From NCBI GenBank assembly GCA_014529385.2, contig CM043971.1:57416709-57480708 (forward strand): a DNA stretch of 64,000 nucleotides. Reading direction: 5' to 3'. A program made the position numbers and the translations under genes. Source of the DNA: Adiantum capillus-veneris. Its lineage: Eukaryota; Streptophyta; Polypodiopsida; Polypodiales; Pteridaceae. The notes beneath the pieces were generated by a model, which saw only the letters and a list, made by a program, of their open reading frames with translations, was not told the origin of the DNA and did not search any database. This document shows, piece after piece, positions 63,415 to 64,000 of this stretch; within the stretch, counting starts at the first letter, position 1; the number at the start of each line of letters is the position of its first letter.

Positions 63415-64000
63415 TAAAAGGATGGCCTAAACCAAGGAATCTTCATGAACTAAGAAGCTTTATAGGTATGTGTGCATACTATAGACGCTTCATAGAAAAG
63501 TTATCACAAATTGCGGGACCATTACATGAACTAACAAAGAAAAGCGTTAGGTATACGCGGTCTGCTAAGGAGAACAATGCTTTCGAAAAGCTTATCTCAA
63601 CCTGTGATTACACTACCGGATGTCTCAAAACCATTTGAGGTCCAATGTGATGCTTGTGGTGATTGCCTTGGAGCTCTTTTGATTCAAGAAGGGCACGCCA
63701 TAGGCTATGAGAGTCGAAGGCTCGACCCTGTTGAGCAAGCTCTTGCAGTTCTACATGCCTTAGACTCATGGAAGCACTATTTATTGGGGACTCCTTTCAT
63801 TCTGCGAACGGATCACCAAAGTCTTAAGTACTTCATGACATAGACCAAGCTCTCCGACAAAAAAATGAGGTGGGCAAATTTCCTTTCGCAATTTCATTTT
63901 CATATTGCTCACATTGCTGGCAAGCATAATCAAGTAGCTGATGCACTCTCAAGACGGCCGAGACTGAATGCGGTTTCCGTAGCAACTCACAATGATCTAT
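63415..64000 (+). pseudogene. RT thumb and RNase H of the tandem copy, cut by the window end
   Basis: Identical in layout to 56095-56680, including the frameshift near 63595, the missing YEKELL segment of RNase H and the TAG after YFMT. The window ends just after the ALSRRP motif. Confidence 0.9.

Larger units (their letters stand above)
60066..64000 (+). mobile_element. Second internal region of element D (tandem copy), truncated by the window
   Basis: An initiator-Met primer site (60067-60078) follows the LTR directly and the first 75 bases match D's leader. GC-rich foreign sequence then replaces the rest of the leader and the gag start. From about 61468 to the end the sequence matches 54148-56680 with a constant 7320-base offset and no indels. 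It shares D's stops, frameshifts and deletions. The remainder and any further LTR lie outside the window. Confidence 0.9.

Overview
This 64-kb window looks like nuclear DNA of a land plant with a large, transposon-packed genome. The evidence is Ty3/gypsy chromoviruses, Ty1/copia, CACTA and Athila/Tat-like elements, primer sites matching plant initiator-Met and Asp tRNAs, and long CT/GA, CA and AT microsatellites. A fern or other seed-free plant would fit, but nothing here proves it. I recognise no intact host gene, rRNA, tRNA or CRISPR. Nearly all identifiable sequence is LTR retrotransposon, much of it nested.

Left part (1-16.5 kb). A possible C-terminal coding tail (1-132) is followed by repeat-rich DNA without recognisable genes, then a decayed copia element with its 3' LTR (4.25-7.07 kb). 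Next comes a complete non-autonomous LTR element, here called B (7647-14582). It has 2.0-2.2 kb LTRs and an internal region coding only for a gag-like protein and an acidic repeat protein.

Middle (17-26.8 kb). A minus-strand gypsy relic, G, keeps the protease end, integrase and a 3' ORF but no reverse transcriptase. Its integrase is split by F (20058-24544), a 4.5-kb element with only about 145-bp LTRs. Its protease is cut by a CACTA transposon end at 25518.

Right part (26.8-64 kb). A chromovirus, D (26808-60065, plus strand), contains two younger insertions. A related chromovirus, C (27656-36439, minus, TSD GGGAG), sits in its 5' LTR. A 15.7-kb Athila/Tat-like element, E (37932-53599, plus, TSD AAGAG), sits in its gag. 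D's 3' LTR runs directly into a second internal region (60066 to the window end), giving an LTR-internal-LTR-internal tandem. That second copy shares D's crippling mutations, but 1.33 kb of GC-rich foreign sequence replaces its leader and gag N-terminus.

The most unusual object is E. It encodes Gag with an unrecognised N-terminal domain, then a protease directly joined to an integrase C-terminal domain and a second protease, with no reverse transcriptase, RNase H or integrase core. A long 3' ORF follows. Two leader-like regions, one before gag and one before the 3' ORF, carry nine copies of a 24-bp palindrome with the same characteristic spacing. E therefore looks like a large non-autonomous retrotransposon that must borrow enzymes from a relative.
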